Assembly: GCA_019636755.1 (NCBI GenBank)
Contig: JAHBWZ010000009.1
Span: forward strand, 1-64,000
Direction: 5' to 3'
Source of the DNA: Phycisphaeraceae bacterium
Lineage (GTDB): Bacteria; Planctomycetota; Phycisphaerae; Phycisphaerales; SM1A02
DNA length: 64,000 nt
Shown here: positions 59,437 to 64,000 of the stretch, piece by piece
Position numbering within the stretch: the stretch's first letter is position 1
Layout: every line of letters begins with the position of its first letter
Made by a program: the position numbers and the translations under genes
The notes under the pieces: model-generated
Database searches by the model: none
Told to the model about the DNA's origin: nothing
Seen by the model: only the letters and a program-made list of their open reading frames with translations

Positions 59437-60891
59437 TCAGTGCCGATCGCGCGGTTCATCCAGTCCGAGCGCCCGCATCTTCTTGTAGAGCGTGGAGCGA
59501 TCGATCCCGAGTGCCTCGGCGGTCTTCTGTCGATTCCCGTCGTGGAATGCCAGGGCCTGGCGCAGGATCCGGCGCTCCGGTTCCGCGAGGGCTTCCCGCA
59601 GCGTCATGGGCTGCCACGTTCCGGCCGGACCGGCGTCGGGCGCCGCGCCGGCCGCCCCCAGGACCGGAGAACGGGTCCCGCTGCGGAGGTGATCGGGCAG
59701 GTCCGCGGGTTCGATCACGTCCTTGCGACTGAGGACGACCGCCCGCTCGATCAGGTGTTCGAGCTCGCGGACATTGCCGGGGAAGTCGTACGCCTCCAGC
59801 AGCGCCAGCGCGTCGGCGCTCAGGCCCTGGATCCGCTTCTCCTCCCGCTCGGCGAACGCCCGGACGAACGCGTCGGCGAGCGCAGGAATGTCGCCACGGC
59901 GCTCGCGCAGGGGCGGCAGGTGGATGCTCACCACGTTGATGCGGTAGTACAGGTCCTGCCGGAACAGGCCCTCCCGGACCAGGTTCTCCAGCGGCTGGTT
60001 CGTCGCGAGCAGCACCCGCACGTCCACCTGGACCGACTCGTTGGACCCGACCGGCTCGAAGGTCCGCTCCTGGAGGACGCGCAGCAGTTTGAGCTGCAGC
60101 GCCGGGGACGCGGAGTTGATCTCGTCAAGGAACAGCGTCCCCCCGTGGGCGGCCAGGAAGCGGCCCGGCTTGTCGGTGTGCGCCCCCGTGAACGCCCCCT
60201 TGCGGTACCCGAAGAGTTCCGACTCCAGCAGCGACTCGGGGATCGACCCGCAGGCGATCTCGACGAACGGTCCGCTGCCGCGCGGACTCGCCTGGTGCAC
60301 CGCGCGAGCGACCAGGCTCTTGCCCGTTCCGGACTCGCCGCACATGAGCACCGTCGAGCGGCTCGGGGCCACCGCCTCGATGATCTCGTACACGCGCCGC
60401 ATCCTCGGGTCGTTGCCGATGATCGCGCCGAGACCGGCGCGGACCTCCAGCGCGCGGCGCAACCGCCGGTTCTCGTCGCGCAGTGCATGCTGCTGGACGG
60501 CCTTCTCCACCGCCAGGCGCAGTTCCTCGTCCACCACCGGCTTGACCAGGTAATCGATCGCGCCCAGGCGCACCGCCTCGACCGCCGACTCGATGGACCC
60601 GTATCCCGTGACGACGAGCGGCACGATCGAGGGATGCCGCTGCCGCACGGCGCGGATCAGCGCAAACCCGTCGGGATCCGGCATCGACAGGTCGGTGAGC
60701 AGGACGGCGAACGGTCCGCCGTGGTCCGGCCCGGCGTCCGGCGCTTCCTCGGCATCGGCGATCTTCTCCAGCGCGACCCGGCCGTTCGTCGTCCACGCCG
60801 GGTCGAATCCCGCGCGGCGCAGCGACTCTGCCAGCGAAGCGGCGACGAGATCATCGTCATCCACGATCAGGATCCGCGCCGATCCCTGCAT
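59437..60891 (-). CDS. NtrC-family sigma-54-dependent response regulator
   Basis: A 484-residue regulator. Receiver domain (1-125, ILIVDDDD acidic pocket, phosphoacceptor Asp in LLTDLSMPDPDG); AAA+ domain (about 150-390) with Walker A GESGTGKS, the sigma-54-contacting GAFTGA loop and LFLDEI; C-terminal Fis-type HTH (about 440-484, REALAEPERRILRQALAFHDGNRQKTAEALGIDRSTLYKKM). It activates promoters of RNA polymerase-sigma54. ATG 60891 follows GGGAG at good distance; ATG 60903 also possible. It overlaps or abuts the histidine kinase stop, so the two are a coupled two-component pair. Confidence 0.92.
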   Translation of the reverse strand: MQGSARILIVDDDDLVAASLAESLRRAGFDPAWTTNGRVALEKIADAEEAPDAGPDHGGPFAVLLTDLSMPDPDGFALIRAVRQRHPSIVPLVVTGYGSIESAVEAVRLGAIDYLVKPVVDEELRLAVEKAVQQHALRDENRRLRRALEVRAGLGAIIGNDPRMRRVYEIIEAVAPSRSTVLMCGESGTGKSLVARAVHQASPRGSGPFVEIACGSIPESLLESELFGYRKGAFTGAHTDKPGRFLAAHGGTLFLDEINSASPALQLKLLRVLQERTFEPVGSNESVQVDVRVLLATNQPLENLVREGLFRQDLYYRINVVSIHLPPLRERRGDIPALADAFVRAFAEREEKRIQGLSADALALLEAYDFPGNVRELEHLIERAVVLSRKDVIEPADLPDHLRSGTRSPVLGAAGAAPDAGPAGTWQPMTLREALAEPERRILRQALAFHDGNRQKTAEALGIDRSTLYKKMRALGLDEPRDRH

Positions 60892-60893
60892 CG

Positions 60894-61742
60894 TCACTCC
60901 CATCGGCCCAGGGGCAGCGTGATCCGCAGAACAGAGCCGCCCCCGGCGCGCGCCTCGAGCACGACCGTCCCGCCGAACCGGCGCGCCAGCTGCTGCGCGC
61001 CGGCCAGCCCGATGCCCCGGCCGCGGGGCTTCTCGCCAGGTCCGCCGCCGCTGTCGCAGACATCCACCCGCAGGCGATCGTCATGCGCATACGCGATCAC
61101 CTGCACCTGCCGGCGGCCGGTCGCGGACGAGGCTTCCATCGCGTTGCGCACGGCGACGCGCAGGATCGGCGCAAGCCCGTCCGCCGGCACTGCGGCGACC
61201 GCGGGTTCGACCTGCTGCATGACCAGGATCCGGGCATCGCGCGCGACATCCGACTGTTCCGCGAGGATGGCGGCGACGGTCGCCGCCACCGATCCAGGCG
61301 ACTCCGCGCGCCCGGACGACCGCGCCGCATCGGTCGCGCCGCGCGATGGACCGGCGGACGATGCCTTCGGGGATCGCGCGCCGGCCAGTGCGTCGACGAT
61401 CCGGGCTTCATCGTGGCCCCCGGACCGGCCCCCGGACTCGGCCTCGGTCGGGGCAACCTCGCACGACCCGCGCTCGTCGAGCAGGGCGCCGAGCACGCGC
61501 GCCATGTCCAGGAGCGCCGCCTCAGCGCGGGCCAGGCGATCGGCGATGCCGCGTGCGTGATCACCGTCGATCTGCGCAAGATCCGCGCTCACGTGCCGGA
61601 TGGAGCGCAGCGAACCGTCCAGTCTCGACGCGAGATCATGCGCGAGTACGGCCAGCGGGGCGATGCCCCCTGCTGCGGATCCTGCCTTCGGGCGCGGCTG
61701 CACTGTCTGAAGATCGGCCGGTCGGGACGGCCGATCCAGCAT
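60894..61742 (-). CDS. Soluble histidine kinase (HATPase_c)
   Basis: A 282-residue protein with an H-box-like segment (PLAVLAHDLASRLDGSLRSIRHVSADL, candidate phospho-His near residue 35), a long low-complexity linker (about 90-150), and a GHKL ATPase domain (about 165-280): N-box VRNAMEASSATG, G1 DVCDSGGGPG, G2 GRGIGLAGAQQLARRFGG. No TM helix or sensory domain (PAS, GAF, HAMP) is visible, so it is cytoplasmic and must sense through partners or the linker. Paired with the NtrC-type regulator downstream. 61743-61829, the gap to the next gene, holds nothing notable. Confidence 0.82.
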   Translation of the reverse strand: MLDRPSRPADLQTVQPRPKAGSAAGGIAPLAVLAHDLASRLDGSLRSIRHVSADLAQIDGDHARGIADRLARAEAALLDMARVLGALLDERGSCEVAPTEAESGGRSGGHDEARIVDALAGARSPKASSAGPSRGATDAARSSGRAESPGSVAATVAAILAEQSDVARDARILVMQQVEPAVAAVPADGLAPILRVAVRNAMEASSATGRRQVQVIAYAHDDRLRVDVCDSGGGPGEKPRGRGIGLAGAQQLARRFGGTVVLEARAGGGSVLRITLPLGRWE

Positions 61743-61829
61743 CCCCGCGTGCGATCCACACGGCGCGTGTGCCGTCGCGGCGCACGGGCCGGCGCCGACC
61801 GATAACCGTCCCGGGCGGACCGGCGGGGG

Positions 61830-63092
61830 TCACGGGGCAGCGAAGGCGGCCGACGCGTAGTAGAAGCCGCCGAACCCGATGGCGCTCATGAGCACCCGCG
61901 CCAGCGGGCGCGCCTCCGCGACGGCGCGGATGCGGAGCGGCCCGCAGCCGGGATCCGGATCTTCACAGTTGATCGTCGGCGGCAGGACCCGCGTGTGAAT
62001 CGCCAGGCACGCCGCGGCCGCCTGCAGCGCCGAGGACCCCGCCCCGTGCTGCCCCAGCATCGACTTGATCGAGTGCACGGGAAGCGATGCGAACGAGTCG
62101 CCGAAGACCGCGGCCAGCGCGCGGGCCTCCACGCGGTCGTAGACCACGGACGACGATCCATTCGCGTTGTACGCGTCGACATCCGCCGGATTCCAGCCGG
62201 CATCCGCGAGCAGCGCGCGAAGGACCCGCGCACAGGGTGCGATGTCCTCGTCCGGCTCGGTCGCGCTGTACCGCCGTGACCCGCTGGCATCCTGCCGGTA
62301 GCCGACGCACCGCGCATAGATCCGCGCCCCGCGACGGCGCGCGTGCGCCTCCGACTCCAGCAGCAGCGCCGCGGCGCCTTCGCCGATGACGTTGCCGCCC
62401 CGTCCCCGATCGAAGGGTCGTGAGGCCCGGCCCGGCTCGTCGTTGTAGCGGACGACGAGGGCACCGGCGGCGTTCAGCGACGCAAGGACCTCGGGCACGA
62501 CCTCGCAGTCGGTCCCGATCGCGAGCATGACATCCGCCTCGCCCGCCTCGATCAGCCGCGCCGCGTGACCGACGGCATCGATGCCGCTGTTGCAGCCGCA
62601 CGTGGTGGTCCCGACCGGTCCGCGGAGGTCGAAGGAACTGGCCAGCAGGCAGGTCGCGGAGTGATTGAAGAGATGGAACGCGGCGTGCGCCGGAATGCGA
62701 CCGGACGGGTCCACGCGCGCCCGCGCCGCGGCCTCGCGCATCGCCTCCAGGTTGCCGACGGACGACCCGATGACGATGCCCGCGCGCTCCGGGTCGATCG
62801 GGCGATCGGGAATCGCGGCGTCGAACCACGCGAGTTGAGCGGCGGCCAGCGCGAATTGCGTCGGTCGTGGAAGCCGGCGGGCCAGCGCCGCGCCCGCGGG
62901 CACGATGGCGTCGAGATTGAGTTCCCTGACCTCCGCCGCGATCTTCGACGGACTGTCGGTCGCATCGCAGAGCGTGATCGGCCCGAAGCCATGCCGGCCG
63001 GCGAGGAGATTCGGCCAGAAGACGTCGTGCCCGACGCCGACCGCGCTGATCGGCCCGAGCCCGGTGACGACGACCCGTGAGAATCCAGCCAT
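61830..63092 (-). CDS. FabF-like beta-ketoacyl synthase with altered active site
   Basis: A 420-residue thiolase-fold protein of the KAS II type. It has the family opening VVVTGLGPISAVGVG, the nucleophile Cys C167 (GCNSGIDAVGHA), the GRGGNVIGEGAAALLLE region, the Lys of SIKSM (K343) and the closing GFGG gate. Both catalytic histidines are replaced: the NAHGT motif reads YNANGSS (N311), and KSM-x-GH reads KSMLGQH (Q348, with a His one later). The Cys is retained, so it is not a standard chain-length factor. It may be a specialised or accessory KAS. ATG 63092 follows GGGAGA. Confidence 0.85.
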   Translation of the reverse strand: MAGFSRVVVTGLGPISAVGVGHDVFWPNLLAGRHGFGPITLCDATDSPSKIAAEVRELNLDAIVPAGAALARRLPRPTQFALAAAQLAWFDAAIPDRPIDPERAGIVIGSSVGNLEAMREAAARARVDPSGRIPAHAAFHLFNHSATCLLASSFDLRGPVGTTTCGCNSGIDAVGHAARLIEAGEADVMLAIGTDCEVVPEVLASLNAAGALVVRYNDEPGRASRPFDRGRGGNVIGEGAAALLLESEAHARRRGARIYARCVGYRQDASGSRRYSATEPDEDIAPCARVLRALLADAGWNPADVDAYNANGSSSVVYDRVEARALAAVFGDSFASLPVHSIKSMLGQHGAGSSALQAAAACLAIHTRVLPPTINCEDPDPGCGPLRIRAVAEARPLARVLMSAIGFGGFYYASAAFAAP

Positions 63093-63407
63093 CGACGCCG
63101 TCTCCCTGGGCGTGCCGTCCGCCTCCACCGGAGCGCCACCGAAGCGCCGGCCCGGCCGCGCCCTGCCCAGAGAGCGTACCGGTCCCGCGCCAGCGGCGCG
63201 CCGCATCGCCCCCCGACCGGACCGATCCGATGCCCATCGGTCCGGCGCCGGAAATGAGGCAGGATGGGCAATCCGGGTCGCCGCGCGCGGAGGCCCGCGC
63301 GCCGGGCATGCGGCGACGGCGGAATCCGCGCGGCGCGGCGGGCGCCCGAACCGGCGCGGTCGACATGGCGCAAGTTCGGCGCAGAGTCGCCTTTACGCAA
63401 TCTCAAC
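63093..63407. other. Intergenic stretch, nothing recognised
   Basis: About 315 bases upstream of the KAS-like gene, G/C-rich, with no recognisable gene, repeat or consensus promoter. Short open frames on both strands have no protein character. Confidence 0.4.
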
Positions 63408-63435
63408 TTGCGTCGCCTCGCCGAACGGGTACACT
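63408..63435 (+). promoter_or_regulatory. Plus-strand promoter-like element
   Basis: TTGCGT (63408-63413), 16-base spacer, TACACT (63430-63435). The same -35 hexamer drives the porin. It points at the hairpin described next, with no gene on this strand, so it would give a short RNA or antisense transcript if active. Confidence 0.4.
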
Positions 63436-63445
63436 CCGGTCCAGA

Positions 63446-63493
63446 GGCGGCCGACCGTCGTGGCTCCGGAGGAGAAGCCACGGCACGGCCGCC
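63446..63493. terminator. Two-part stem-loop downstream of the edge gene
   Basis: Outer stem GGCGGCCG (63446-63453) / CGGCCGCC (63486-63493) and inner stem CGTGGCT (63459-63465) / AGCCACG (63476-63482). It lies 40 bases past the stop of the minus-strand membrane gene and probably ends that transcript; tails are TTTGCC (plus) and TCTGG (minus). With the promoter at 63408 it could also form a short structured plus-strand RNA. Confidence 0.5.
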
Positions 63494-63532
63494 TTTGCCA
63501 TGTCCGCAGCGCGTGCACGGAACCGGGCGCGT

Positions 63533-64000
63533 TCAGCGCATCCGGTAGCCGATCTGGCGATCGCCGTACCCCGACACCTCGCGGATGATCGTCATCAATC
63601 CGAAGCCGAGCAGCGCGAACAGGCCCAGCCACAGCGCCTCGCGGAGCAGCCCGAGACCGAGGAGCCACGCCGCGCTGTAGAGGCTCTGCCACAGGGCACC
63701 GTACCGGCGCAGTTTCTCGGCCGCCGCGCGCGGCGGCGCCTTGGTCTTCCAGCGTGCCACGAGTACGAACCCGGCGACCGCGATCAGCGGCGGAATGCAC
63801 GCCAGCAGGAGCCGCGAGCGATCACGGCCCGTCGCACCGATGACGTCCGTGATCTCCGTGACCGGCACGGACTCGGCCGGCACCGTCGTGACGCTGCTGA
63901 GGGTCGGAAGCAGCAGGAGCACGAGCGAAAGGCCGACCCAGCCGGCGACCAGGACCGTGACGGCCCGTCGCGTGAAGCGCGGCCGCTTGTCCTCGAAGCG
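63533..64000 (-). CDS. Membrane protein, 5' end cut by window edge
   Basis: 155 residues are visible with the frame open to the right edge, so the N-terminus is missing. It shows a basic patch (RFEDKRPRFTRR), a TM helix (VTVLVAGWVGLSLVLLLLP), an extracytoplasmic loop, a second TM helix (LLLACIPPLIAVAGFVLVA) and one or two more hydrophobic segments near the end. I do not recognise the family. A GTG at 63922 could be an internal start, but the upstream codons carry sensible membrane-protein sequence. Confidence 0.65.
   Translation of the reverse strand, partial: RFEDKRPRFTRRAVTVLVAGWVGLSLVLLLLPTLSSVTTVPAESVPVTEITDVIGATGRDRSRLLLACIPPLIAVAGFVLVARWKTKAPPRAAAEKLRRYGALWQSLYSAAWLLGLGLLREALWLGLFALLGFGLMTIIREVSGYGDRQIGYRMR

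Overview
High-GC chromosomal DNA (roughly 70% G+C by eye) that reads as a Planctomycetota genome, most likely class Phycisphaerae. The clues are two secreted pseudopilin-like proteins ([11 protein letters not shown]-terminus with an HGG...WVGN...DNH motif), a multihaem cytochrome ending in a planctomycete-type dockerin/EF-hand repeat, a planctomycete-style Ser/Thr kinase with a DLG motif, a DUF3179 protein, and lipid A and heptose genes showing an LPS outer membrane. Almost all of it is ordinary chromosomal coding sequence; there is no prophage, CRISPR array, rRNA or recognisable tRNA. The only trace of a mobile element is a degenerate IS3 OrfA-like fragment near the left edge.

Layout. 1-1.25 kb: low-complexity tandem repeats, a long hairpin, the IS3 remnant and one small membrane peptide. 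1.25-10 kb: M24 peptidase, divergent rarA, a four-gene minus-strand operon (DUF3179 protein, serine/threonine dehydratase, DUF6781-like protein, ABC1/UbiB kinase) with 3-7 base overlaps, and a phosphate-selective-type porin with its own promoter, leader and terminator. 10-24.5 kb: radA, a methyltransferase, a 69-residue small protein, a solitary nuoH, divergent aroC/hslU, a DUF4139-like secreted protein, a D-glycerate-type dehydrogenase, a DUF2470-like protein, the fused aroD-aroE gene and pepP. 24.5-31.2 kb: a TPR lipoprotein and a five-gene outer-membrane operon (GT9 heptosyltransferase, maf, small membrane protein, lpxK, hldE). 31-37.5 kb: Ser/Thr kinase, transaldolase-like fsa, and two pseudopilin transcription units that flank ridA and share promoter, leader and terminator design. 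37.5-44.5 kb: long NfeD, short NfeD, floA, GT2, LPG-synthase-like protein and two zinc-ribbon membrane proteins. 44.5-50.2 kb: GH15 hydrolase with a lone FliN-like protein, pentahaem cytochrome-dockerin, lipoprotein. 50.4-64 kb: sucA-sucB, VOC protein, a short division cluster (rsmH, LysM protein, ftsL-like, ftsI), an NtrC-type two-component pair, a ketosynthase-fold protein with altered catalytic residues, and a membrane protein cut by the right edge.

Two window-wide signals stand out. First, about eighteen genes carry a TANNNT (-10-like) hexamer only 6-10 bases upstream of their start codon and lack a Shine-Dalgarno sequence, which predicts widespread leaderless transcription and also fixes several GTG and TTG starts. 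Second, the two pseudopilin genes are each bracketed by a TTGACR-N16-TAC(C/T)CT promoter about 410-620 bases upstream, a long leader with colinear matching blocks, and nearly identical GAAGCGG...CCGCTTC terminators. A candidate small RNA gene lies at 13250-13383.
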